Shown: positions 6,443 through 13,188 of the stretch, in pieces
Numbering within the stretch: the stretch's first letter is position 1
Layout: each line of letters opens with the position of its first letter
Virus record (IMG/VR): IMGVR_UViG_3300038416_000078
Location: 1-23,114 of that record
From: a virus
Length of the DNA: 23,114 bases
Strand: one strand, 5' to 3'
Notes under the pieces: generated by a model
What the model saw: only the letters and a program-made list of their open reading frames with translations
The model's database searches: none
Told to the model about the DNA's origin: nothing
Translations under genes and position numbers: made by a program

Positions 6443-6978
6443 CGAATACTGCCGTCGCCCGGAGTCGCAATCAGGCCCGCTACTACGGATCCGGCCGGGA
6501 CTGGGAGACGCCGCCCTCCGTATTTGAGCCGCTGGACGCCGAGTTCCACTTCACCCTCGACCCCTGCTGCCGACCCGAGACGGCTAAGTGCGCTCGCTAC
6601 TTCACCGAGCAAGACGACGGGCTGGCGCAGTCGTGGGCCGGCGAGCGGGTGTTTATGAACCCGCCGTATGGTCGGGAGATCGCAGCGTGGACGCGCAAGG
6701 CGCGACAGGAGGCCGAACGCGGTGTGCTGGTTGTGGGGCTGCTGCCCGCGTCGACGGACCTCGGCTGGTGGCACGAGGACGTGTTGGCCGCTGGCGCTGA
6801 AGTCCGGTTCATCCGAGGCCGGGTCCGGTTCTTGGCACGAGCTGGGGGCCAGCGTATCGGCCGGATCGAGCGGAACGGCTTGTTCCCCGAGTACGAGGTC
6901 AAGGTGTCGGCTGACGGCACGGCATGGGCCAACGCGATGTTCCCCAACGTCATCGTCATCTGGCGACCGAAGCCATGA
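6439..6978 (+). CDS. phage DNA N6-adenine methyltransferase, Dam type (179 aa)
   Basis: The protein matches the short phage N6-adenine methyltransferase family (often annotated Dam): DWETPP near residues 21-26, FTLDPCC near 38-44, and the catalytic NPPYG at about 74-78 (FMNPPYGREIAAW). The later VVGLLPASTDLGWWHE and RFIRGRVRFL segments are also typical. The enzyme would transfer a methyl group from S-adenosylmethionine to adenine N6 in DNA, protecting phage DNA from host restriction or marking it for replication. The length of about 180 aa is normal for the family. It sits just before the RepA-like ATPase with a 4-nt overlap, so modification and replication are probably expressed together. 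The target sequence cannot be told from the protein. Confidence 0.9.
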   Translation: MTNTAVARSRNQARYYGSGRDWETPPSVFEPLDAEFHFTLDPCCRPETAKCARYFTEQDDGLAQSWAGERVFMNPPYGREIAAWTRKARQEAERGVLVVGLLPASTDLGWWHEDVLAAGAEVRFIRGRVRFLARAGGQRIGRIERNGLFPEYEVKVSADGTAWANAMFPNVIVIWRPKP

Positions 6979-8291
6979 CAGACGACCTCGGCGAGTTCGG
7001 CAAGGCGGGCTTTCGCGCTTACTCTCTCTCGGGCCCAGGCTGGACTATCGTGCTGAGCCGAGTCAACGTCGCCGACCTCGATCCCCGCGGCCTCTTCACG
7101 GTCTTCGCTCCCGGCCAGCCCGGCGCATTCGAGGACCTTGGAGGTCGGGTGCTATCCCGACAGACCGGGCTCTTCGGCGGGACGAACCTCGCGGGCCTCT
7201 CCAAGGATCTCGCAGCTCGCCTGCACGGCGACCCATCGGTCTGGGCACGACGGCTCGACTACCTCGCCTCGCGAGTCGTTCAGGACGGTACGCCTCCCGA
7301 CTCGGAGGACTTCGTCGACGTTCCGACCAAGCCCGACGTCCCGGCCTTCGTCTTCGACCGGCGGGTTCGGAAGGGGCGGACGATCTCGCTCTTCGGTCCC
7401 GGCTCGGCGGGTAAGACGACGATCGCCGACGCTCTGTTGGTTTCGCTCGCGACGGGCAGGGAGATCATCCCGGGCTGGATGCCAGTCCGGGCCTTCGAGG
7501 TTGTGACGCTCGACTGGGACGAAGGCTCCGAGGAAACGCGCGTCCGGCTCCACGCGATCTGTAACGCCTACGATCTGCGGCTCCGCGGCTACCACTACCA
7601 GCACCTCACCCGGCCCCTGGCCGACTGCGCCGACGCCGCGGGACGCTGGGTACTCGACAAGGGCGTAGAGGTGCTGTGCATCAGCCCGGTCAACCGAGCT
7701 CTCCGGCCTACCTCCGGCGATCCGGGCGGGCCTGTCCACGAGATGTACGAGGTCCTCGCGGAGTTCGGGACAACCAACCTGCTGATCGACCACGTCATCG
7801 GCGATGCGATCGGCACGCAACGGATAGCCCGTCGCGCCTACGGTTCGGTTGCCAAGGTCGACGACTCCCGCGGCTCTTACTCGATCTACGAGCAGTCGAG
7901 CGAGCCTGGCCGGCGCGTCGTGGTGATCCGGAACCCGAAGGCACCGTCGCTCTCCCCGGCTCGAGCCCCTCAAGCCGTCCGGATTGAGTTCATCCCGCCC
8001 TGGCCGGACGAGGCTGAGGCTTACGACGAGATCCGCTTCGGGGAGGATGTCATCGTGGATCTGGCTCCTGAGGCCAAGCCGAAGCGCGAGACCCAGACCG
8101 CCAAGCTCGTCCGGATACTCTCCGAGCAAGGGCCGATGTCAGCGACGGACCTGGCTGCGATCGGTGGCTTCGATGCCAAGCGCATCCGTAAGATCGCCTA
8201 CAACTCCAAGGAGGCGGAGAGCGTGACCATTCGCTACGGCCCAGACGGTCTCTACTCCATCGTGGAGGATGACGATGCGCTCGGACTCTAA
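6975..8291 (+). CDS. RepA-like AAA ATPase with C-terminal winged-helix-like segment (438 aa)
   Basis: ATG 6975 overlaps the methyltransferase stop and is preferred over the upstream in-frame GTG inside that gene. After an N-terminal domain of about 120 aa, a RecA-type ATPase core begins: Walker A GPGSAGKTT (about 141-149), VVTLDWDEG (about 177-184), and a Walker B-like strand VEVLCISPVNRA (about 231-242) in which the usual acidic residue is missing. Then come LLIDHVIGD and ARRAYGSVAKVDDSRGSYSI, as in RepA/AAA_25 hexameric replication ATPases. The last 60 residues (TAKLVRILSEQGPMSATDLA, then FDAKRIRKIAY) look like a winged helix. This fits a replicative helicase or initiator that loads at an origin. 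The repeat cluster just downstream supports that role. No primase or polymerase is in view. Confidence 0.8.
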   Translation: MTDDLGEFGKAGFRAYSLSGPGWTIVLSRVNVADLDPRGLFTVFAPGQPGAFEDLGGRVLSRQTGLFGGTNLAGLSKDLAARLHGDPSVWARRLDYLASRVVQDGTPPDSEDFVDVPTKPDVPAFVFDRRVRKGRTISLFGPGSAGKTTIADALLVSLATGREIIPGWMPVRAFEVVTLDWDEGSEETRVRLHAICNAYDLRLRGYHYQHLTRPLADCADAAGRWVLDKGVEVLCISPVNRALRPTSGDPGGPVHEMYEVLAEFGTTNLLIDHVIGDAIGTQRIARRAYGSVAKVDDSRGSYSIYEQSSEPGRRVVVIRNPKAPSLSPARAPQAVRIEFIPPWPDEAEAYDEIRFGEDVIVDLAPEAKPKRETQTAKLVRILSEQGPMSATDLAAIGGFDAKRIRKIAYNSKEAESVTIRYGPDGLYSIVEDDDALGL

Positions 8292-8607
8292 TCCTGCGAC
8301 GGTGTCCTGGGTGTCCCCGTCCCTGGGACCCTATAGGGGTCCAGGGGACATCCCAAAGGGACACCTCTGTCCTAGTGTCCTGTCCCCCTGTCCCAAACCG
8401 AAAGGGACACCTCGGACAGACCGACATGGCCTAGACGTGGTGGATCGTTATCAGCGACGGAAGTACCACATCCAACAGCGGGAGCGGGCCTTCGCGGAAT
8501 TGCAGCGAGTGGTCATGTCGCGAGCCTTTCTCAGTAGGTTCCTTCCCCTCGCGGCTGTCGTGTATGCCGTGGTGCTCCTGCTGACGATCTACGGTGTCCT
8601 CCGATGA
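8269..8607 (+). CDS. C-terminal tail-anchored membrane protein overlying the repeat cluster (112 aa)
   Basis: This ORF starts inside the ATPase gene (ATG 8269, or ATG 8275) and ends with an ATGA overlap to the next gene. Its first 45 residues are Pro/Ser/Gly-rich and are encoded by the TGTCC/GGACA repeat cluster, so this part may be dictated by DNA function rather than protein function. The middle is charged and helical (DRYQRRKYHIQQRERAFAEL). A single hydrophobic segment follows near the end (FLPLAAVVYAVVLLLTIYGV). It would be a small inner-membrane protein with a cytoplasmic N-terminus. A later start, such as one after the repeat region, cannot be excluded. Function is unknown. Confidence 0.5.
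   Translation: MTMRSDSNPATVSWVSPSLGPYRGPGDIPKGHLCPSVLSPCPKPKGTPRTDRHGLDVVDRYQRRKYHIQQRERAFAELQRVVMSRAFLSRFLPLAAVVYAVVLLLTIYGVLR
8301..8419 (+). repeat. dense TGTCC/GGACA repeat cluster, candidate replication origin
   Basis: About 120 bp directly after the RepA-like ATPase gene hold at least six TGTCC copies (near 8303, 8312, 8368, 8376, 8381 and 8389) and at least four GGACA copies (near 8346, 8359, 8405 and 8414). AAAGGGACACCTC occurs twice (8355-8367 and 8401-8413) as a 13-bp direct repeat. GGTGTCC (8301, 8310) is its partial inverse. GGACCC/GGGTCC (8326-8331 and 8337-8342) forms a hairpin around TATAG. Nothing comparable appears elsewhere in the window. Position next to the initiator-like gene and mixed-orientation short repeats fit iterons of an origin or an operator array. 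Confidence 0.6.
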
Positions 8608-8942
8608 ACGTCGGTGCTACGATGCCCCCGGCCGGCCATGACGGTCCGGGCGCCGGAGCGCCCTCCGAACCCGGGGCGGGCGTCACCTCCCGCGAGTCTG
8701 TTCAGCTCACGTCTGGGCGGGCCGGCCATCTCGTCTCCCCAGCCGACGCCAACCGCGCCGCCGCTCGAGCCCGTATTCAGCACGTCCCCGTCGAGACCCA
8801 CTTCTCCCGGAAGGGCAAGACGCTCTCGACGCTGCTCTGCAAGTGCGGCCACTTCATCGAGGTCGAGGACGAGAGTCTGCTCCTGGGTCACCGCAAGCTA
8901 GAGCAGGCATTCTCGGCGCATCGGAGGCAGCCTATGCCTTAG
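8604..8942 (+). CDS. hypothetical protein with C-terminal Cys/His motif (112 aa)
   Basis: ATG 8604 overlaps the previous stop. The N-terminal 60 residues are Gly/Pro/Ala-rich and look disordered. The C-terminal half has LLCKCGHFIEVEDES and then HRKLEQAFSAHRRQ, with C-x-C and three histidines that could bind one zinc ion. An ATG further downstream (near 8619) is an alternative start. It is the last gene of the replication block; a 35-nt gap follows. I know no assigned function. Confidence 0.55.
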   Translation: MNVGATMPPAGHDGPGAGAPSEPGAGVTSRESVQLTSGRAGHLVSPADANRAAARARIQHVPVETHFSRKGKTLSTLLCKCGHFIEVEDESLLLGHRKLEQAFSAHRRQPMP

Positions 8943-8977
8943 CTGTCCCTTCCCCGTCTCTCCCAAAGGAGGAGTCC

Positions 8978-9460
8978 ATGCCACCCGAACCTACCATCAT
9001 CAGCGTCATGGCCACCCTCGGCCCGGTCAACGGCTCGCCTCGTTCGACGGCCGCCGGCACGAAGGGTACGGTCAAGTTCGAGGTCTCCAGCGTCGATGGT
9101 CGCACCATCTGGGATGCGATGGACGGCGCGAGCTTCGAGCTCATCTTCGGCGGCGTCCATCTCGGGGACGGCTTCACGGTGTCGAACTTGATGAAGCGTC
9201 CGGACGAGGACGGTCAGGGCCGCGCCTTCGTTCGGTTCGTCGGCACCGAGTCGACGACTCCAGCCCTCGGCCAGCTCTTCACTCAGAAGATGATCGGCCA
9301 GAGCGCCCAGCTCGACCTCATCCAGAACCAGACGAGAATGGATGCTCTCCTCACGACACGGGCCACCGACCCCGAGCCGTGCCCGTATCCCTCCTGCGCG
9401 CTGCAGGCCGACCATTCGGGCGGGCACGTCCTCGTCGACGACCTGCTGCCCGTCAACTAA
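8978..9460 (+). CDS. hypothetical beta-rich protein with C-terminal Cys/His motif (160 aa)
   Basis: ATG 8978 follows a near-perfect ribosome site AAAGGAGGAG (8965-8974), which fixes the start although the frame is open further upstream. Residues about 25-100 contain alternating strands (VKFEVSSV, ASFELIFGG, AFVRFVGTE). A helical part follows (LGQLFTQKMIG, SAQLDLIQNQTRMD), and the end has CPYPSCALQADHSGGHVLVD. That C-x4-C-x5-H-x3-H element is the small zinc-binding type seen in many phage proteins of high-GC hosts and again at the TerL C-terminus here. The strong ribosome site suggests high expression. It is set off from both neighbours by gaps of 35 and 62 nt. Function is unknown. Confidence 0.65.
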   Translation: MPPEPTIISVMATLGPVNGSPRSTAAGTKGTVKFEVSSVDGRTIWDAMDGASFELIFGGVHLGDGFTVSNLMKRPDEDGQGRAFVRFVGTESTTPALGQLFTQKMIGQSAQLDLIQNQTRMDALLTTRATDPEPCPYPSCALQADHSGGHVLVDDLLPVN

Positions 9461-9466
9461 CCCCTC

Positions 9467-9500
9467 GTGGCCCGGCGGTATCCTCCTCCCACCGGGCCAC
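9467..9500 (+). terminator. 9-bp perfect hairpin after gene 8978-9460
   Basis: GTGGCCCGG (9467-9475) pairs exactly with CCGGGCCAC (9492-9500) around a 16-nt loop that contains TATCCT and CCTCCTCC. It lies 6 nt after a stop codon, as expected of a terminator, but no T run follows, so an intrinsic terminator is not proven. The loop also has a -10-like hexamer (9479-9484) upstream of the CGAAAGGTGAC ribosome site for the gene at 9523. Confidence 0.4.
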
Positions 9501-9522
9501 CCAATTCTCGAAAGGTGACACC

Positions 9523-9798
9523 ATGACAAAACGGTGGATTACGGTTCAACTCAAACTCATCGATGGGATCTACTCTGGCGACGCTCCGCCTCCCATCATA
9601 GCTAGCGCCAGCTTCGCCAACCGCGACCTTGTGGCCCCGGCCGACGTCGATCTCGGTGTCCTTGGGGGTGAAATCTCCCGTCTCTTGGTGGAGATGGTTG
9701 GAACCGTCGCCCGGATCACCGAAGCTCCCAAACAGATAGTCGCCAAGTCGCCCGAAGCGGCCGCGGCGAAGAACGTTTCTCCGAAGGTGACGAGATGA
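9523..9798 (+). CDS. hypothetical protein (91 aa)
   Basis: ATG 9523 has CGAAAGGTGAC immediately upstream, so the start is well supported; the longer frame upstream crosses the hairpin and the previous gene. The N-terminal half is strand-like (RWITVQLKLIDG, PIIASASFANRDLVAP), with a helix (LGGEISRLLVEMVGTVARI) and an Ala/Lys-rich tail. No motif is recognised. Codon use is less GC-rich at third positions in the first 30 codons than in its neighbours, which could mark recent acquisition. The stop overlaps the next start at 9795. Confidence 0.6.
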   Translation: MTKRWITVQLKLIDGIYSGDAPPPIIASASFANRDLVAPADVDLGVLGGEISRLLVEMVGTVARITEAPKQIVAKSPEAAAAKNVSPKVTR

Positions 9799-10163
9799 CA
9801 ATCGAACCGCAGCCGGCTCCACCCGAGCCGACCAAGATCACGACCGAACTCCTCGACTACATCGAGGGCCTCTACGCCGGCACCGTCCAGCCGGCGGGTC
9901 CGGTCCTCATCCCCGTCCGCGAGCTCGTGGAGGCCGCACGACTCGGCACGGCCTGGATGGAGGCGATGGCTCTAGTGCCGGAGGGCGGTCGACTGGACCT
10001 TGGGCAGAATACGGCCGGAAAGGTCGGCGTTAGAGCGTCCGGCTGGCCCGGGTTCGTAGACGGGCAGTTGATGATCGTCGCCCTCATAGAGCGTGATGAC
10101 CCTGTCGAGGCTCTCCAAGAGCTGATCGAGAAGTTGCGAACAGAGAAGCTGCGGACGCCATGA
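9795..10163 (+). CDS. hypothetical protein (122 aa)
   Basis: This gene starts at ATG 9795, with CGAAGGTGAC 3 nt before it and a 4-nt overlap with the previous stop. The N-terminal 15 residues are Pro/Glu-rich; the rest alternates helices and loops (LLDYIEGLYAG, IPVRELVEAARLGTAWMEAM, ALQELIEKLRTEKLR). It has no cysteines or membrane segments. The stop overlaps the start of the 29-aa membrane peptide at 10160. Function is unknown. Confidence 0.62.
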   Translation: MTIEPQPAPPEPTKITTELLDYIEGLYAGTVQPAGPVLIPVRELVEAARLGTAWMEAMALVPEGGRLDLGQNTAGKVGVRASGWPGFVDGQLMIVALIERDDPVEALQELIEKLRTEKLRTP

Positions 10164-10249
10164 AGCTCCTCGTCGAAGCCTTCGGCTACTTCCTCTTCGG
10201 CTTGGCGGTCGTCATCGGCGTCTACCTCGCCGCGACGTGGCAGCCATGA
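10160..10249 (+). CDS. 29-aa single-pass membrane peptide
   Basis: A very short ORF sits exactly between two ATGA overlaps (10160-10163 and 10246-10249). After MKLLVEA it is hydrophobic almost to the end (FGYFLFGLAVVIGVYLAA) and finishes TWQP. It is therefore a single transmembrane helix with almost no soluble part. A similar 29-codon membrane peptide with the same junction style lies at 18295-18384. Possible roles include a membrane-active regulator or a holin-like accessory peptide; none is proven. Confidence 0.55.
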   Translation: MKLLVEAFGYFLFGLAVVIGVYLAATWQP

Positions 10250-10785
10250 GACTTCTCGCGATCGACCCCGGCCCCGAACAGTCGGCCTGGCTCGTCTGGC
10301 TCGAGGACGCCGTCGAGGACATGGGCATCGAGCCGAACGACTCGCTACTCGCCAAGGTCCGCCGCGGCTGCTTCGCCAACTGCCAGGCCGTCGCCATCGA
10401 GAAAGTAGCAAGCTTCGGGATGCCGGTCGGAGCCGAGGTGTTCGAGACGGTCTTCGCCTCCGGTCGCTTCGCCGAAGCCTGCCGCGGCATCCCGCTCTAT
10501 CGGCCCTCTCGGATGTCTATCAAGATGCACCTCTGCCACTCGGCAAGGGCCAACGACGCCACGATCCGCCAGGCGCTCATAGACCGCTTCGGTGGCAAGG
10601 AACACGCAATCGGGCGAAAGGCCGCTCCTGGGCCACTGTACGGAGTCCACGCGGACCTGTGGAGTGCCCTCGCGGTCGCGGTGACGATCGCCGCCGTCCG
10701 AAATCACGAAGTCTACATAGCCGAACTCGAAGAGGCTATCCGACTCCTAGAGGAGCGCTCTCGAAGAGACTCAGTGATGGAGTAG
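10246..10785 (+). CDS. RuvC-like Holliday junction resolvase family protein (179 aa)
   Basis: ATG 10246 overlaps the previous stop. The RNase H-like fold of RuvC is indicated by LLAIDPGPEQSAW with Asp7 at the first strand, VAIEKVASFG with Glu52 at the end of a strand, and VHADLWSALAVAVTI with His135 and Asp137 near the C-terminal helix. These are the acidic metal-binding positions of RuvC-type resolvases, which cut four-way DNA junctions so that branched, replicating phage DNA can be packaged. The length fits phage RuvC proteins. The C-terminal AELEEAIRLLEERSRR is a helix that may add dimer contacts. The stop TAG forms part of a -10-like TAGAAT. Confidence 0.8.
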   Translation: MRLLAIDPGPEQSAWLVWLEDAVEDMGIEPNDSLLAKVRRGCFANCQAVAIEKVASFGMPVGAEVFETVFASGRFAEACRGIPLYRPSRMSIKMHLCHSARANDATIRQALIDRFGGKEHAIGRKAAPGPLYGVHADLWSALAVAVTIAAVRNHEVYIAELEEAIRLLEERSRRDSVME

Positions 10786-10873
10786 AATGGACAAGTCCGT
10801 AAGGGCACCTGGCCTAGGGCGGGCGGCAGACTCCAAGCTGCCGCCCCCAGGCCGGCTTGGAGAGGTGAACATG
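10783..10873 (+). promoter_or_regulatory. leader with H-type pseudoknot masking the ribosome site of the ParB block
   Basis: Stem 1 is perfect over 9 bp: GGGCGGCAG (10821-10829) with CTGCCGCCC (10838-10846). The loop 10830-10837 contains CTCCAAG (10831-10837), which pairs over 7 bp with CTTGGAG (10856-10862). The second strand overlaps the Shine-Dalgarno region GGAGAGG (10859-10865) that lies 5 nt before ATG 10871. Loop sizes of 1, 0 and 9 nt suit a compact H-type pseudoknot. TAGAAT (10783-10788), a -10-like hexamer, would start transcription just before it. GGCCT/AGGCC (10811-10815 with 10849-10853) could compete. The region is not a recognisable tRNA or known riboswitch class. Confidence 0.6.
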
Positions 10874-10978
10874 GAACGTCCTTCCTCAACCGCCGCTCCG
10901 TTGCGGCTCTCTGACCTAACCCCTGCACAGCGCGAGCTCGTGCTCGCCCTACTTCGGCAACGAAAGGTGACAAGGTGA
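10871..10978 (+). CDS. 35-aa ORF directly downstream of the pseudoknot
   Basis: ATG 10871 has GGAGAGGTGA upstream; the frame is also open from ATG 10787, but that start has no ribosome site and would translate the pseudoknot. The peptide begins MERPSSTAAPLRLSDL and ends in a basic helix (PAQRELVLALLRQRKVTR). Its stop overlaps GTG 10975 of the ParB-like gene. It may act mainly as a coupling or leader peptide: controlling its ribosome site would control the coupled ParB-like gene. A small DNA-binding helix is the alternative reading. Confidence 0.5.
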   Translation: MERPSSTAAPLRLSDLTPAQRELVLALLRQRKVTR

Positions 10979-11856
10979 CAATCCCAATGGCAGACCTCGT
11001 GATCGACGAGGCTATCCAGATCAGAGACAAGCTCGACCCCGAGTTGGTTGAGCACTACGTCGAGTGCTTCGACGATCTTCCACCCATCGACGTGTTCCAG
11101 ATGGCTGTGGGCTACCTCGTGGCTGACGGGTTCCACCGCTACGCCGCCGCCAAGAAGCTTGGTAAGACCGAGATGGAGGCCACGTTGCACGAGGGCGGTT
11201 GGGACGAGGCGGAGGCGTTCGCCATCACCGCGAACACTAAGCACGGTAAGCCGCTAACCCGAGTCGAGCGGAATCGCGCTATCAAACGCCTGCTCGACCT
11301 CGGCTGGAACGATTCGAAGATCGCCCGCGAGATTGGCGTCTCTAGTCATACAGTTGGAAATATTTCAAGTGCCCGCGCCCTCCGGAAAGAGGTTCCCTAC
11401 ACGCCCGACGAGCTTTCAGACACGCATCTCTACAGGATCGCTATGGTGGAAGAGCCGGGTGATCGGCTCGCTCTGGCAGATCGTGCGGCCAAGGATCACT
11501 GGACAGAACCCGAGACCCGGGCTGCCGCTAAGACGCTCCGCAATCCGGACGTCGCTCCGGAGGTCAAGACGGCCATTCTCGACGGGTCCCTACCGCCGAT
11601 TACCAGCGCGGGTGGGCAGGTCGTCATCCTCGAAGATACGGTTCAGCGTATGACCGAAGAGGCTCTTCGGAAGGACGCGACACTCGCGGTCGTCGCGTTC
11701 AACAGCGCGGCTGCCCAACTTCGCAGCTTCACCGCAGACGAGATCGCGGCTGTACTCGACCCTAGGACCTGGGCCGTCACCGTGGCCGAGTTCAGCTTGA
11801 CGTTGGTGACCCTGGACGCGCTGATCGCCCTCCTAGCGATAAAGGTGGCGTCGTGA
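10975..11856 (+). CDS. ParB/Spo0J-type DNA-binding protein (293 aa)
   Basis: The start is GTG 10975 (GTGA overlap), with AAGGTGACAAG upstream; ATG 10987 is a possible alternative. The N-terminal part is a ParB-N domain: VIDEAIQIRDKLDPELVEHY, PIDVFQMAVGYLV, and the signature ADGFHRYAAAKKLG at about 50-63. TANTKHGKPLTRVERNRAI follows, then a helix-turn-helix WNDSKIAREIGVSSHTVGNI at about 111-130. The remainder is helical. ParB-N folds bind or hydrolyse CTP in chromosome ParB and act as nucleases in some phage proteins; with the HTH this one would bind a specific DNA site. No ParA ATPase is next to it, so a transcription or replication role is likelier than partition. No obvious parS-like repeat is seen nearby. 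Confidence 0.8.
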   Translation: MTIPMADLVIDEAIQIRDKLDPELVEHYVECFDDLPPIDVFQMAVGYLVADGFHRYAAAKKLGKTEMEATLHEGGWDEAEAFAITANTKHGKPLTRVERNRAIKRLLDLGWNDSKIAREIGVSSHTVGNISSARALRKEVPYTPDELSDTHLYRIAMVEEPGDRLALADRAAKDHWTEPETRAAAKTLRNPDVAPEVKTAILDGSLPPITSAGGQVVILEDTVQRMTEEALRKDATLAVVAFNSAAAQLRSFTADEIAAVLDPRTWAVTVAEFSLTLVTLDALIALLAIKVAS

Positions 11857-12344
11857 TGACGCCCACGCCGCTGTTCGTCCTCCGCGAGATCGTCGCGGAG
11901 CGAAAAGAGGCCGCCCTCCGCGGTGAACTTGTCACCGCGGAGGATGTAGCCCGACGCTGGGAGAGCCATCACAAGGTTCGGCCGCTGCTGCCAGAGGACG
12001 CGACTCTCCGGGGTTGGCTCCATGAGTACGTCAAACAGCGAGCCCGTGACTTCATGGGGGACGTGCGGGACCCGAAAGGCAGCCGCATTATTCTGAGCCC
12101 GATTGCGCTCCGGCCTAGCAAGGCAGATCGGGGCTATATCGGGCGCGAGGCCATGCCTGTGGGCGATCACATTAACCTCGGCAATCACCAAGTCGCTGTC
12201 GGGACGCGCAAGCGCACCGAGGGCATCAATCGTCTCGCCGCGAGTGACCAGGCAATCCAGCTCGGCAGGAGCATGGCCGAGCCACTAGGCGAGCTAGCCG
12301 CAGGGGTATCGGCCGAAGAGGACGTGGAGACGGCTAGCCGATAG
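11853..12344 (+). CDS. hypothetical protein (about 163 aa)
   Basis: Either GTG 11853 (GTGA overlap) or ATG 11856 starts this gene. The N-terminal 70 residues are helical and charged (FVLREIVAERKEAALRGELV, TAEDVARRWESHHKVRP, LRGWLHEYVKQRARDF) and resemble a small helix-turn-helix adaptor. The middle is basic, and the C-terminal part is Gly/Ala-rich (MAEPLGELAAGVSAEED). The stop TAG is followed at once by a leader with hairpins. It is coupled to the ParB-like gene and could modulate it, but no family is recognised. Confidence 0.6.
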   Translation: MMTPTPLFVLREIVAERKEAALRGELVTAEDVARRWESHHKVRPLLPEDATLRGWLHEYVKQRARDFMGDVRDPKGSRIILSPIALRPSKADRGYIGREAMPVGDHINLGNHQVAVGTRKRTEGINRLAASDQAIQLGRSMAEPLGELAAGVSAEEDVETASR

Positions 12345-12429
12345 GGTGTACTCTGTCGTCGCGAGGGAGCAAAAGTCCTGCTCCCCGATCTCTTGGCCGG
12401 CCTTATGGTGCCGGGAGTAGGAGATTGCC
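12345..12429 (+). promoter_or_regulatory. structured leader of the tail-protein pair
   Basis: This 85-nt gap contains TGTACT (12347-12352, -10-like, no good -35). A 7-bp hairpin GGGAGCA/TGCTCCC (12365-12371 with 12379-12385, 7-nt loop) follows, then a 5-bp hairpin CCGGC/GCCGG (12397-12401 with 12410-12414). The ribosome site AGGAG (12419-12423) lies 6 nt before GTG 12430. CTCCC of the first hairpin could also pair with GGGAG (12413-12417) just before the ribosome site, so some translation control is possible. Confidence 0.4.
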
Positions 12430-13188
12430 GTGGCGATCACCCTCACCTCTGCCATCGGGTACAACGATGGCGTCCTCCCTGTCTCTGGCGACTTGCCGTT
12501 GCCTTGGCGTGCTCCCTGCCTCGTCGTCATCGACAGCGAGTTCATGCAGGTCCTCTCCGCTGGTCCGACCGGCTGGGAAGTCGTCCGGGCCCAGCAGGGC
12601 TCGCTCCCCGCTACCCATGCCTCCGGCGCAGTAGTCGGACCCTACGCGGTCGTCCCCATCTCGCCGGTCTACGGCCCGACGGGAACCATCGCCGAGACCA
12701 TTCCGAGAAACGTCTGCACCGAGACCAACAACACCATCTTCACGACCGGCCAGGTAGCGATGCAGCTCATCTGGCTCCGGGCCGGGATGACGGTCTCCAA
12801 CATCTCGATCTGCACCGCGACGACTCTCGCGACGACCCCGACCCACAACGCGATCGGGCTCTGCTCCCTCAACGGAACCGTGCTCGCCTCTTCGGCGGAC
12901 CTCCTGACACTCGCGATGGCCGCCAACACCCTCTACAAGTGGCCGATGGCCGTCCCGTATCTCGTCCCGACGACGGGCTACTACTACATCGCCTGGGGCC
13001 TCGTCTCCGGCGGCCAGCCAACCGTCAAGGGTCAGACGGCCAAGACGGACGGCACGCTCGCTGGCACCACGCCTCCAGTCTTCGGCGTCTCCTCCGTCGC
13101 CTACGTCTCGGGTCTCCTCACCGGTCCCTATACGCCGATGGCCGCTGGCGCTCAGACGGTCGGCGGCTTCTGGGCGGCGGTGAGCTAG
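12430..13188 (+). CDS. virion surface/tail-associated protein, first of a paralogous pair (252 aa)
   Basis: GTG 12430 follows AGGAG at 6 nt. The first 70 residues form a repeat-type module common in phage tail and fibre proteins: VSGDLP, VVIDSEFMQVLSAGP, WEVVRAQQGSLPATHASGA (an attachment/interface segment with the typical HASGA end). The rest is strand-rich and Thr/Ala/Gly-rich, with GYYYIAWGLVSGGQPTVKG near the end, a pattern seen in small trimeric jelly-roll-like virion proteins. It would be a decoration, tail-tip or receptor-contact protein. The next gene encodes a clear paralog with the same architecture. The placement before the terminase, away from the other structural genes, is unusual. 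A long alternative ORF in another frame here is a shadow. Confidence 0.65.
   Translation: MAITLTSAIGYNDGVLPVSGDLPLPWRAPCLVVIDSEFMQVLSAGPTGWEVVRAQQGSLPATHASGAVVGPYAVVPISPVYGPTGTIAETIPRNVCTETNNTIFTTGQVAMQLIWLRAGMTVSNISICTATTLATTPTHNAIGLCSLNGTVLASSADLLTLAMAANTLYKWPMAVPYLVPTTGYYYIAWGLVSGGQPTVKGQTAKTDGTLAGTTPPVFGVSSVAYVSGLLTGPYTPMAAGAQTVGGFWAAVS

Noticed and set aside
7152-8129. 325-codon ORF on the - strand
   Set aside because: It is antisense to the RepA-like ATPase with its Walker motif; long antisense frames are expected in GC-rich DNA.
9476-9491. Hairpin loop with CCTCCTCC as a 16S-tail mimic
   Set aside because: The match to the anti-Shine-Dalgarno sequence is short and can arise from GC-rich composition; nothing else supports a decoy role.
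10801-10870. tRNA-like stem-loop with CTCCAAG loop (Trp-type anticodon CCA)
   Set aside because: The loop would have 8 nt, the stem is 9 bp long, and no T-arm sequence or acceptor stem follows. The pseudoknot reading explains both strands better.
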